Source of the DNA: Podaxis mareebaensis
Taxonomy: Eukaryota; Basidiomycota; Agaricomycetes; Agaricales; Agaricaceae
Reading direction: 5' to 3'
Length of the DNA: 64,000 nucleotides
NCBI GenBank assembly: GCA_018524725.1
Contig: JAEUWP010000586.1
Span: 124,001 to 188,000 of the forward strand
Below are positions 47,111-57,904 of this stretch, piece after piece (the stretch's first letter is position 1; each line of letters starts with the position of its first letter). The notes under the pieces are model-generated. The model was not told the DNA's origin. It saw nothing but the letters and a program-made list of their open reading frames with translations, and made no database searches. Both the position numbers and the translations under genes were made by a program.

Positions 47111-48124
47111 ATGCGTCTGGGTTCCATTCTCCTCGCCCTTGCCGCACCCTTGGCCGTCGTTGGAGATCTTCGTCATAGCGCTCGCCGCAACCACCATGAA
47201 GTCGCCAAGCGCGCCGACGCCTCCGTCCAATTGCACAAACGTTTCAGCGGAACTCGTTGGACCTTCTATGACGTTGGAGGAGCTGCGTACGTGGTAAATC
47301 ACCTCTCAATATCGATCTCTACTAACTGGACGTAGTGGTGCTTGCGGAAAGTTCAATAGTCCTGATGAACACGTGAGTTTTCACTCCCTGCGAGAGCTGT
47401 GATGACTTCATGGACTAATACCTTCTGCAGATTGTTGCATTGAACGAAGCCGTACGTATTCCTACCCTCGTCTCGCATAGGATCCATAACTCAGCCCGCA
47501 CCTAGCAATATGGTAGTGGTTATCCCGGTCCTAATTGCTGGAGGAAGATAGTCATGAAAATTGGTAACAAACAAACCACTGCTGTTGTCACCGATATGGT
47601 ATTGCACTTCTCAGCTAGTCCCCAACCCATATAACTAACTCCTGGCTGTCACTTAGTGTCCCGGGTGTCCTTATGGTGGTCTTGACCTTACTCGCGGTCT
47701 TTTCCAATTTTTCGCCCCTCTCGGCACCGGTGTCCTTAGTGGGGATTGGTGGTGGGCAGACGAGGCTCCGGAGGAGCCCAAGCCTACCCCTAAGCCAGAC
47801 CCACCCAAGACTAAGACTACGTCAAAGCCTCCTCCACCTCCTACGACCACCACTCGCTACACCCATACGACTAGCCACACTCCCACGACGACTTCGACTT
47901 CGCATAAATCCACTCAGTCGAGTACTAAATCCTCTTCGGCATCTTCCTCCACGTCTTCCCAAGCTCCTTCCTCCTCAATTGATTACTCCAGCGGCGTAGT
48001 CAGCGGGCTAGTTACTCCCACTGGTGTAATCTCAACGGATGATGACGAGGCCCAGAATATCCTAGCCACCAACAAATTGTTGGTCAACATGGGCGGCTTG
48101 ATTATCGCCGCTGCTCAGGCTTAA
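47111..48124 (+). CDS. Secreted double-psi beta-barrel (RlpA/barwin-like) protein, tandem paralogue
   Basis: Five exons (47111-47286, 47336-47372, a 21-nt exon, a 93-nt exon, 47657-48124) give 264 residues. A signal peptide (MRLGSILLALAAPLAVVG) precedes a short basic region and a possible Kex2-type site (AKRADASVQLHKR). The barrel follows: RWTFYDVGG-AGACGK, IVALNEA, CWRKIVMKIGNK, CPGCPYGGLDLTRGLFQFFA. The Ser/Thr/Pro linker is shorter than in its neighbour and lacks long proline runs. The C-terminus (NKLLVNMGGLIIAAAQA) matches the tail of the first copy. The 21-nt exon is conserved between the two genes, confirming duplication. ATG 47111 was chosen over an upstream in-frame alternative because it begins the signal peptide. 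Confidence 0.82.
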
Positions 48125-50252
48125 GATGGTAGCCCGCCATGCCCGCCATGGCTTGTGCTATTTCAGATGTACACTAGGACGTGTGTTCATCGATTATAGT
48201 TGGTTCTGAGCGGTTTTGGATTATGGTTCGGAAATGTTACATCATTCGCTCACTTCTGACGAAACATCCTTCAGCATTTTTTTTCTGGATCGTAGTATAC
48301 TTAATTATTCGCAGTAAAATGAGGCTAGCCTCTCGCTGTCAACTTATACCCTCTGTTTATTTCTTTCTACTTCCTTTCTCCTTGTAGGAGGCGTATATAC
48401 GTACGCATATCACGTTGTACTCAGCCAGTAGTTACGAGATGGTATTGTGAGTCTTTATCAAACAGATCTTAGGGGAGAAGGCTTTTCATTGACTTTGCAT
48501 TGCGAGTCATGACTGCATAGACAATGGGACGGTGACCTAACGCCGTGAAGGGAGTGAAGGTCATCATGTCCATTTGTACATACAATAAAAATAAACCCTA
48601 CTTGTGATGCGGTTGCGACGTCCAAACCGCATTGTTGTGATGATGGAAAATTTTCAAGACACTTGGCGCCCCCGTCATCGCCTCGGAGAAGCTAGGAGCT
48701 GGCGCTAGGACGCGCGAAAGTGGAGACAATCAGCACTAGACTCAGAGGTATCAGAAGACTAATAATACATTGCCAAGTCAATCACCCAGCCGAGTCCCCC
48801 TCTTAACTGGTAGTCATCCCTCACGACCTTCAGCTATTACGACTCAGTTTCCGACCATTGTTAGTTATGAAAATACGCAATGATATTTTGTCTATGAATC
48901 AGCAAAAATGCTCGTGGAACATGCCCCAAAAAAGCATGTAAAGCGTCTCTAACTTGTGAATAACTTGGCTTTTGGGAACAAGGTTATCAAGCCACATCTT
49001 CCTCCCCAGAAATGCAATAGTTTCTGGCTAAGGACACCATATAATCGGTTTTCTGCCCTGCAACATTACGTTAAATGTATTTGAGGCTTTTTTGAGGACG
49101 GGTAAGTAACAAATTTGGTGGACGGGGAGAGGTGAAAACTAGTGACATGGCGTAAAAGATTTTCGGCCGCAGCTATGTGCTGTCCGACTCGGATGCTAAC
49201 TAAACATTTAGAACCAAATACAGTGCCTCGCTCATTTAACAAACCCGATAATCAGCACCTGAGCATGAGCACCGGTCAGCGTTATCAGTCTTTCTGATCC
49301 CAAGAGCCACCAGTGTTACGTATGATAGTTATCATATATCAACCTTGGGTCGATTTTGGGTCGATACCTCCGTTAAACAACGTTATCATGACCCTAACCT
49401 ATGTATCAATTATGACATGACAGTCCATCAGTTCTAGCAGCAATCAGTTAAGAGAAACTGAACTCTAATGAGCGCAACCTGTCGGGTGCACACCAGCCAA
49501 CTGCTTGACTACCCGGCTATGGAAACACATGGGTCTACACGCCACTGAGAAAGTATGTAATGAGACAGATGCAACAAAGGTGTTTACAACACAAACATGG
49601 TACAAGATCAAATCATTTGGAGAGCTTGAGCAACAATATGTGATATTTACGGGTTCTTTATAAAAGAATTACATACATAGCAAAACGAGTTGATCGAACT
49701 CGAGCGAACAATCCCTAGATTGTCCAGCAAAGCGCCTTCTTGCCCTTCACCAGATCCATCTAACGGTGACAGAATGCAGAAATTAACAAATCCTGTAGTC
49801 CCCGCTTCTTCACCCATCCGTGCGAAGCGAAGCTTCTCTTCCGCTTCATATCTCGCACCAGAGCTGACTTACTGGGGAACATCAGCTCCTTCACCGCCCG
49901 CGGGCCCTCGTGTCTCTTCGACAAATACTCTTTGATATTCACAAATACTCGAGTCTTGATGAATTTCTTTGCGGATTTAATGGACCGGGGGAGGAGGGTG
50001 AGGTCGGTTAGGAGCCCGAGCTCAATGATAAGTGATTGGAGAAAGGTGAGGCGGCAGCTTAGGTCTTGGCGTGCCGAGGGGTTGGATATGTAGCTATCGA
50101 GTTACCATGTCAGCACAGGCCGAGTTGTCGTGGGTTCGATCCAGGTCCAAGTTTGAATTCAAGGGAGAGCAGAGTTGAAAACAGAATCCAGAGAAGTCAC
50201 CAGGTAAAAGGAAAAAAGAACAGCATATTTCAGCCCCTCGTCCAGGATGGTA
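48125..50252. other. Gene-poor region
   Basis: About 2.1 kb with no gene recognised on either strand. A short direct repeat of GGGTCGAT lies near 49347-49361. A B-box-like GGTTCGATCC at about 50131-50140 was tested as a tRNA and rejected. Confidence 0.4.
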
Positions 50253-51578
50253 TCATTCAACTGGGCCCACGCACGATGTGATATAGCTGACAGCTTCATC
50301 GTACGGTGTTGGTGATTCCTGGCTGTAAGTCTGTTCGGACACCTTTTCGGCTGTGACTGTGTTATGCTGAGTGGAAAGATCCTTGTCCTCGTCGTCGGTG
50401 TTCGTAGCAATGCTTGCAGGTATTTTCGTAGCGGGTGCTGAGGCAGGGGAAGTGAGAGCAGAAGCAGATGTCTTATCCTTCTTCTGTTTCTTTATCTTCT
50501 TTGCTGCCCCGAGAGGCTTCTGTACGATGGTAGGTGTCTTGAGAGTCTCGGAGGAAAGGGACGAATGTAAATGATGGACTTCTGAGGGAGGCGTAGGAGC
50601 GGCTGGTCCAAGCGACTCCCTTTCTTCCCTTGACCCTATGGCGTAGAGCGCCGAAGGCGATCCAGAGGGAACAGAGGTGGAATCAGTGTTTGAAGAGGGT
50701 ACAAGCGTCGCCGTCGAAACGCTTTTGGCCAGCACAGGTGCAACAATGGGAGGCATAGAAGTTTCTTCCGTCATATGCATAGCGGCTATGTCAACGGAAT
50801 CCTTATTTCCAGACTCCCTCTCCTTCTCCTTCTCCGTCTCTTTCTCTATGACAGCTTTACCCTTCTTCAACTCCCTCGCTGCAGCTGTCTCTTCCTTCCT
50901 AAGCGCTTTCGCGGCCGCTCTCTCTTGCTTCTTCTTTTCTTTTCTTTCCTTCCTCTTCTGCTTTTCCTCTTCAGTCCTTTCCTTCCCTGCCTTCTTCGCC
51001 TTCTTCAGAGCGCCCGCGATACTTGTTTCGGTCTTGACAAGCATCTTCGTCTCACTCGTTTCCTTGGTAGGCTCAGCATTGGTGCTGAGTTTATCCAACT
51101 CCTTCGCGAATTCCGAGGCCGCGACATCTTTATTCACTTTAGGCTCTGAACCCGAATCCGTTCCGAGTCGAATATTGGGAGGAAGACCCCGGATGGTGTC
51201 TGTCTGACTAGCAGCGGACCCAGAAGCCAAAGTCATCTTTGCCTTTGTCGGTGACCTCGCGCGGCTTAGCACCACAAAGTCGTCGTCGGAGAGCACAGCA
51301 CTTCCATGGATCCCTTCCGAAAAGTCCTCGCTTTCTGAAACATTCCACACTAACTCATCGTCATCCGAGAACAACGGTTCTTCTCCAGCGTTGATTGCGG
51401 TGGTGTGAGGGGTTTTAGGAGGAACAGTATTGATTGGAAGATGCTGCCGAACAGCGACAAAGTCGAAACCTGAGGAAGACAACGATGACACGGACGCTGA
51501 TAGCGTCGGCGAGGCAATAATGAGCGAGTCAGAAGGGCTCGAGATGCCCGTGGACGTAGGCGTAACAACGGCCGCCAT
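50253..51578 (-). CDS. Hypothetical lysine-rich, low-complexity protein
   Basis: Open frame of 441 codons from ATG 51578. It has no recognised domain. The N-terminal 130 residues are Ser/Thr-rich with acidic patches (EEPLFSDDDELVW, SDDDFVVLSRARSP). The middle (about 210-280) is a long charged helix (ERTEEEKQKRKERKEKKKQER), and a second basic cluster (KKIKKQKKDK) lies near 370. This composition fits a nuclear or nucleolar disordered protein, but that is inference. The frame stays open upstream of the ATG, and an acceptor-like TTGACAG lies at its edge, so an upstream exon is possible. Frame length and composition make it likely real. Confidence 0.6.
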   Translation of the reverse strand: MAAVVTPTSTGISSPSDSLIIASPTLSASVSSLSSSGFDFVAVRQHLPINTVPPKTPHTTAINAGEEPLFSDDDELVWNVSESEDFSEGIHGSAVLSDDDFVVLSRARSPTKAKMTLASGSAASQTDTIRGLPPNIRLGTDSGSEPKVNKDVAASEFAKELDKLSTNAEPTKETSETKMLVKTETSIAGALKKAKKAGKERTEEEKQKRKERKEKKKQERAAAKALRKEETAAARELKKGKAVIEKETEKEKERESGNKDSVDIAAMHMTEETSMPPIVAPVLAKSVSTATLVPSSNTDSTSVPSGSPSALYAIGSREERESLGPAAPTPPSEVHHLHSSLSSETLKTPTIVQKPLGAAKKIKKQKKDKTSASALTSPASAPATKIPASIATNTDDEDKDLSTQHNTVTAEKVSEQTYSQESPTPYDEAVSYITSCVGPVE

Positions 51579-52235
51579 TACCGATGCGAGAGAAGGATAA
51601 GGGAACGCCACGTAAACTGTCCCAGTCGATGGCGCTGTCAAGAAGAATCAGGGGGGATGCCAAGCGGCAACCCGATTAAGGGGGACTGGCCAGGAGTTAA
51701 ACACTACAATCAGGAAGGCAGGTAAAGGAGGTCAAAACTCAGTGAGCCGTAGAAGGAGAAAGCAACGCTCACAACAGAGTGGTGGATACTAATATCCAAT
51801 GAGAGCTGACGGTGCTCGATAGCGAAACGCTGTTTGGAAAGTGCCACCCGGTTATGCAGAGAGAAGCGTCTAAGAGTTGTTGAAGTGTCTCGAACTGGGA
51901 CGTCTTCGGTCCCGTGTACCTTTGGGGGTGACAGTAAGCACCAGATCAGAGACAGTCAGGAGGTATATATAGGCCGAGTCGAGGAAGGCAAGAAGGGAAA
52001 ACCCATCGTGTGAGGGGCATAGGCGGTAGCCAAAATGGTGGAGACATCAGTGCCTCACCCGTAGGTCCGAGTATGACAACATCCCTACCCCTTTCGGTTC
52101 GCCATCACCAATTTACCCAAGCTCCTTTTATCTTCATAATAGTCATTAATCAGGGGGAAGGGGCTAATACACTTTCTGACTAATTTTGAGATACCTCATT
52201 GGACATGACTTCGTTGCCAGACGATAGTCGAACCT
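51579..52235. other. Intergenic region
   Basis: About 660 bp between the lysine-rich gene's start and the 3' end of the RCC1-repeat gene, both on the minus strand. It likely holds the promoter and a possible 5' UTR intron of the lysine-rich gene. No other gene seen. Confidence 0.4.
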
Positions 52236-54477
52236 TTACCCCACAATCTTCCAGTATACCGCACTATTGCCGTACCCGGCAACTATCCGCTGTTCAACGA
52301 GAACGTTGCTCTTCCAAGTCTGTCCTTTGAGGTCCAACACCTTAGCTTTCTTCCTCATCAGCATCAGCCGTTCGCCATCCGGACCTTCTAAAGTGGTGGG
52401 CATGGCGAGGCTGCCCTTCCTCCCATTACCCAACTCGTGGTCATAATTCTTACCCCAAACCATGAGATCTTGGCCGCCGACACCATGAGATTCTGCTGAA
52501 GAGTCGAGTGCAACGAGGACGTGGCCAGTAGGCGAGATAGTGACCTCGGTTGGCATTATTGGCTCCAATTGCTTCGTGCGGTCGCTGTCTATGTGTCATA
52601 GTTAATTTCACTGCCAGAGAGTACGGATTAGACACGGAACTCACACTGAAGAAGCCCGCTCACGTTCTTGACTCGAACTGGGTTGCCTTGCGAGGTGGTG
52701 TAGGTGTTATTACCAAGTCCGCCGTTCTGCCCGTTACCACACATGAGAAGATCCATTATCCTGGGAGTGTCAGTATTCGAGCGTTCCACGATGAACGACG
52801 TCAGGTCACCTCCTGTCATGTTCGGTCAGTACAAATCCTTGCACAAATAACTTCACAACGTGCGGGTGACATGGGAAATTCTATCGCACCTGCAGTTATG
52901 TTCAAACATTTACTGCGCGTATTGTTTGGAACCATTCGCCATAAGATAACCTCTGTTGGTACGGTGATCGTGTTCAGAGTCACGCTCGAACCAAGCCCAA
53001 TTTGACTGCATATCGGGATTGGTTAACGAGGGATTAAACGAGGGAACGAGAAGCGACCTACCCATACTCGTTCGCGCCCCATCCAAGCACACGTCCAGTA
53101 GGTGTTCGAACGAAGCTGCTCCTGCCACCAGCAGCAATCTGGCTGACATCAACTCCCCGAAGAACTGGAATCTCGTAAAGATGGGTGCACCAGTGAATGG
53201 TGGAATCATCAATATTCGAAAGATCCGCTGGTACACCAGAGGAAGGCGTAATGCGGACGGATTTCGCAGACTTGGCAGACGGATCTTGGATGGTCTTCGG
53301 GGCGAGCTCGATCTTGAGGACTTCTGGCTTCGCGCCCGTGATGGCAGCGGCTGGGTCAGGAATCTCGAACGTTCGGAATCCAAGTTGCCCGAAGCGATTG
53401 GCCTCTTTGTTCACTGGATGGGCAAATGTACGACCCTTGTTGGTAAGTGCAAGAAGATGATTATCCCCAGCTGCAATAGAGACGAATCTACAATGTAAGG
53501 TCTAAGCATAAGAACACAGTTCAGGGAGAGCAAGCATACTTTTCATTCCAAGCAAGGTTTTCCTTCGGTGTGATTTCCTTGTATCGGATATTATTATCGT
53601 CTCCCAGAAGCCAGCCCATGCCGAACCACGATTTATTGGGTGGGGGATTGTCCAGAGAAATTTTCTGGTCCATGACATTCGCAGCGAGAACATAGACCTT
53701 CCCGGACGCAGAAAGGGCGTATACTTTAGATTCCGTCAGCTGGAGCTTCACGATGTTCTAAAGCCCAAGTTTAGTCACGGCCAGCTCTTGTAGATATAGC
53801 AATCGTACCTTTCCCTTCAATGTCGGAATCGGCTTCGCGCTTCCTTCTAGCATAGGCCCAAAGAATCCGTCACCCCATTGATATACGTCCCCCCTCGCAT
53901 CCACGCAAGCGGCATGCCTTCGATGCAACTGCATATCCCTCAACGCAACATTATCCAGCCACCTCGCAATTGTCGGCTGCCTAATATCCTTATCTTTCTC
54001 CTTCTCCGTCGCGCCCTCCGACGAATTGGCAATTGTAGAATTAGAATCTAGAACCTGGCAGCTTTCCAAATTTTCACTTCTATGTCAGCACACGACACAA
54101 ATCCACGCGGCGAGAACCGAAAACGGAGTCCCCTCAATCAGAGGAGCTCTTGAGAAATTGGATACGCACTTGTTTGATCCCCAGACGAGAGCGTGAAGTG
54201 TGTTTGGGTCCTCCCAGAGCTTTGCATCGGGTGTTGTGCGTTTTGTTTGAGATTTGAGCGGGGTGGCGGGTCCGAGGCCAGCAGACAAGTCGGCGTCATT
54301 ATAGATCCTTTGTGAATTGGTGTACCATAGGTATGACCCCGCGGCAATCCCGGACGCCAAAACGGCTGCTGCTGCCGCATTTCCCTGTGAACGAGGCACA
54401 GATGTCGCGGCGTGTCGTGCTTGCTGGTGCAGCCTGCGAAGGTGAGGCCGAATATTCTGTCCTGCACGTTTAAGCAT
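52236..54477 (-). CDS. FMP25: Mitochondrial RCC1-repeat protein, Fmp25-like
   Basis: Yeast Fmp25 is a mitochondrial inner-membrane RCC1-repeat protein linked to respiratory complex III assembly. Seven exons give about 570 residues. The N-terminus (MLKRAGQNIRPHLRRLHQQARHAA) is a strong mitochondrial targeting sequence. A single hydrophobic helix follows (AAAAVLASGIAAGSYLWY), then beta-propeller repeats: HALVWGSNK, ACVDARGDVYQWGDG, GDNHLLALTNKGRTF, SSFVRTPTGRVLGWGANEYGQIG, LMCGNGQNGGLGNN and DLMVWGKNYDHELGNG. ATG 54477 was chosen over an upstream in-frame ATG (54534) because it places the targeting peptide at the terminus. The layout matches Fmp25; the human relative is RCC1L. Precise function here is inferred. 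Confidence 0.78.
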
Positions 54478-54639
54478 TGTGGCTAGCAAGTACCAGTCAA
54501 GGTCACGCAAAGGCCGGAGGGATATAGGTTTCACAGAAATTCAGTTACCCAAGCATTCCGGGAGCTGGGCGAGACAGGGACGCAAAGAATTCCACGTGAT
54601 GACCTCATCTACAACGCGTCCTAAAAATAGCCCAACTGA

Positions 54640-55174
54640 CTACTTCTCCTCTACGGCTGTCGCATAAGTCGAGCTTTCGGAAGAGCCCTCCTCTTCTATA
54701 TCAATCTCACAGGTAAAGCCCTCCAACAACTCCCTCCCAAGCTTCGCCTTCGAAGGAGTGGGCGGCGTAATCATCAATTTCACAACTCCCCCTTCCTGGC
54801 TCTCACTCCCAATCAAGACCGGATTCGAGGGCGATACAGATATCATATCACTTTGAGGCGACTCTGGGTGCGTGTCGGACGTATCTGAGAGGAACGTTTC
54901 TCTACGGGTGGTTATGCTACTGGCGTAGGAGGGCGGACGGCGAGCGTTGTAGTAGCTATGTCGGGCTTGGAGCTCGCTGTCGGGGGTGTGCCAAACCCGG
55001 GGCGTGAAATGTGGCATGCGAGGGGGCCGGGAGCAGACCAGTGCGATTGAAGCAGCAGCGAGGAGTAGTATTGTTATGAATACGGCGAGAATAAAGAGTG
55101 TTACTATTGCTTGTCGTCAGAAATGCGATGTGATATCTGTTGAGATATCACTTACTTGCTGTGCCTTGCTTCAT
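54640..55174 (-). CDS. Small single-pass membrane protein, hypothetical
   Basis: Two exons give about 159 residues. A 19-nt first exon (MKQGTA) is spliced at GTAAGT to a hydrophobic helix (ITLFILAVFITILLLAAASIALVC) and a cytosol-like Ser/Pro-rich tail with a basic RPPR stop-transfer. The tail ends acidic (CEIDIEEEGSSESSTYATAVEEK). I recognise no family. The helix in the right frame just after a consensus splice junction supports the model. It lies between FMP25 and ASH2 on the same strand, 270 bp downstream of ASH2. Confidence 0.5.
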
Positions 55175-55443
55175 CTCCGCAGTTTGGTGGTACGAGGGCA
55201 GAAAGAGACCCGAGTTTAGGAGTGAATGGTCAATTAGTCTGTTATAAATCAAACCCAAGCCTTGTGGCTGGCCGATGGCGGACGGGAGACGTCTATCTTC
55301 CAGTCGGATTACAAATAGATCAACAAATTGAAGAGTACCCCCAGGAAGAAAGTCAGATTCTACAAGCACAAAATGAATACGCAATCAGCGAAGAATGACA
55401 AACAAAGAGATCCGTTATGAAGTAACATGGCTCGTAACCCGCC

Positions 55444-57808
55444 TCACCGCTCTTCCTCCTCCTCTTCTTCCTCCTCCCGAATATATTCAACTCTTGGTCT
55501 CACTCTCCTGTCGTCAACTTCTCCCTCTTCCTCCTCTTCGCCCTCCTCCATTTCAGCATAACCCTCAACGCCCTCCTCTCGCTCGCGTTCCTCCTCTTCC
55601 TGGAAATCTGACGCATACTCGCTCCCTCCATGGCCAATATACGACCCAGCAGTTGGAGCGGGAGAGTGCTCATCCGGCACCGCAGCCCTAATTCCCATCC
55701 CACGCATCATCTCCTGTCCAGAGCCCTCCTCCTCCTTCGGTTCCCCAACATGCTTTTGATCCACAGCCATTCTATCATCCTCCTCGCGACCTTCATAGTG
55801 TGAATGTTCCTGAGGCTCAGAAGTCGTCGAGCGTTCCCTCGGAGCCACACTATTCCTCTCCGATTCCAAAGCAGCAGCCTCAATCTCCCTGTCCAAATCA
55901 TATGCTGCTGTAGAGTACCTCAATGGACTGGGACTTGGGTATGACGAGCTTGTATATCCTCCAGCAAACGCATTGATACCGACACCAGGGTGTCCCAACT
56001 GACCAGGCGTCACAGCCCCTCCATTTGACTCTTCCTTGGGCGGCAAACCCAGGGCCTCTCGCTTCTTCGCTTCGACTTCAGCAGCCTTCTTCGCCCTCCT
56101 CCTTGCTTCCGCTTCCCTCCTCTTCCTTCTTCGTTGCTCGGCTTTTTCCTCTTCGCGTTTGCTGGTCTCTTGCCAACGGATTAGCTCGACTTTTGCTTCT
56201 TCCTCTTCTATCGCGTCGAGATCCCATTGCTCCTGCATGAATTCTGGATAACGCTCACATGCAGGTCTCCAAGTTCTCGTAGGCTTCACGTCCACGTCCG
56301 CGCCATCGTTGGTGGAGTCTGGACCATCCGGGTCGCGTTTTAGTTCAGCTGGAGGAATGAGTGGATCCCTCCCTTCCAACAACGCATCAATATCCGGCGG
56401 GGGAGGATACTCAAAGTCCGGCCCAGGATTGATGCGCACACGCGCATCGTTAAACAGCGAAATGAAGGGGTAATATCCCAACCACCCATCATCAAATGGA
56501 TTCTCTCTATGCTCCTTCACACCCTCCCTCGCCCTCCTCTTCTCCCTCGCCTTCTGCGTTTTATCCTTTGGCTGCCGTAGTTGTAGATAATCGTACAAAT
56601 CCTGAAATGCTAAGCCTTGGCATTCTCCGTTTACAAAGAAAGCGATTTTGGATTCCGGGCCGAGGGTAGGTAAAGACCGGAGGGGTTGTTGTGGTTTGGT
56701 AGGGGAGCCGGTGGTCGTGGTTTCTGGCGGTTTACCAGCATGAGGACCGGACTTTTTGCTTGGGGCTGATGGGACTGAAGACGACTGAGTAGATTTCCCA
56801 GAATAATCCATGAGCGCCATCATTTCCTTGCTCTGGGGGTATTCGAGAATTTCAAAGACTTCTTGGCCTTTGAGGTCGATGGGTATACGTTCACGTCGCA
56901 AGTGTGCGGGGTCATGTGGATCTTTGGGATTAGCGACACGTCTGGGTGGAAGAGAGATGTACATTCCTACGACATCCCCAGTGCTAAAGGGTTTGCCATA
57001 AGGTCTCGGTCGGGAGAGGGTGACTTTTTCGCCGGTCTTGTCACGGTAGCCATAGCTATATCCATCCAAACCCACCGGCCCATTTAACGAAGCCTCTCGT
57101 CTTCCCCACCCCAACCTCACATGAGCGCCTTCCCTCCTGACCTTTGTCGTACCACCATTCCCATTCCCACCCTCCTCAGAAACCCCGTTGTACTGCGCGC
57201 GTTCTCCGCCCCCACTTATGATCTTTACCTCTAAATACCACTTTCCCTCTCTCATAGGCGCGTTACACCGAGCACTACGAAAGCCCGAGCCCCCAGCAAG
57301 TCCAAGGCCGTCCTTCGTAACTTTGATGAAGGGGCTTCGGTCTTCCCAACTGACCCTGTAAGACGTTGGGTTGGATTCGATGGTGCGGCATGGAGTTGCA
57401 TGGCCTGGAGGGTTTATGCCTGCAGGCACGTAGCGGAAACCTATACGGTTAATAGCGACCAAGTCGGTTTTGAAGTACTCGTTGGAGGGGCTATCGGTGC
57501 AGGGGACGAAGATGGGACCGCGAGAGATGGTGAGAATAGGCCGAGAGGAAAGGTCTCCCCGTGTAACGAGACTGTCGCATATAGCTGTCAGTTCGTACTC
57601 TGCAGTCCTGGGAGAGGAGACGTTACTCGTTTGTCGGTGCATTTGGAGCGTTTGCCGCTGGGGTAGAAGCAGAGTCTGAAGGAGCTGGAGAGGACGCAGC
57701 TACGTGGGCACGTTTCCGCTTTCTGGAAGGTTGTGGGACAGGGCCATTGGGGTTTCCGCCGAGGACGTTTTCTGGTGGAGGCGAGGACATGGGTTGAGAG
57801 TGGTGCAT
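55444..57808 (-). CDS. BRE2: COMPASS/Set1C histone H3K4 methyltransferase subunit Ash2/Bre2
   Basis: SPRY-domain subunit that with Swd1/RbBP5 stimulates Set1 methylation of histone H3 Lys4. The main exon has about 730 codons. The split SPRY domain begins FIKVTKDGLGLAGGSGFRSARCN, with REGKWYLEVKI, VRLGWGRREASLNGPVGLDGYSYGYRD, YGKPFSTGDVVGMYI, KIAFFVNGECQGLAFQDLY and YYPFISLFNDARVRINPGPDFEYPP. The C-terminal 280 residues are a charged coiled coil plus an acidic tail ending in a Glu run. A short first exon (MHHSQPMSSPPPEN...RKRKRAH) probably joins at a 46-nt intron (GTAGCT..CCCCAG), but this junction is uncertain. The start lies 96 bp from the divergent E2 gene. Confidence 0.82.
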
Positions 57809-57904
57809 CCCTTAATTTCATTCCCTGATCTCACTTACCAAATCAGGTTTCGGTCTCTCTTGTATCATCTCTCCGCGGTCCACAGCTTCTCTACTCCCGC
57901 CACA
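57809..57904. promoter_or_regulatory. Shared promoter of ASH2/BRE2 and E2 genes
   Basis: Only 96 bp separate the two start codons. The sequence is C/T-rich on the plus strand with no TATA box. Transcript leaders must overlap or be extremely short. Confidence 0.45.

Noticed and set aside
50080..50150. tRNA-like sequence with a B-box-like GGTTCGATCC and a TAGCT A-box-like string
   Set aside because: An acceptor stem of 6/7 pairs can be drawn, but the D and anticodon arms do not fold, there is no T at position 33, and the T stem has a mismatch.
48125..50252. A third barrel-protein copy or remnant downstream of the tandem pair
   Set aside because: I searched by eye for CPGCPYGG-like and GACGK-like blocks and found none on either strand.
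50677..51207. Plus-strand frame with apparent hydrophobic helices
   Set aside because: It is antisense to the lysine/glutamate-rich helix; complements of AAG/GAG codons read as Leu/Phe/Ser.
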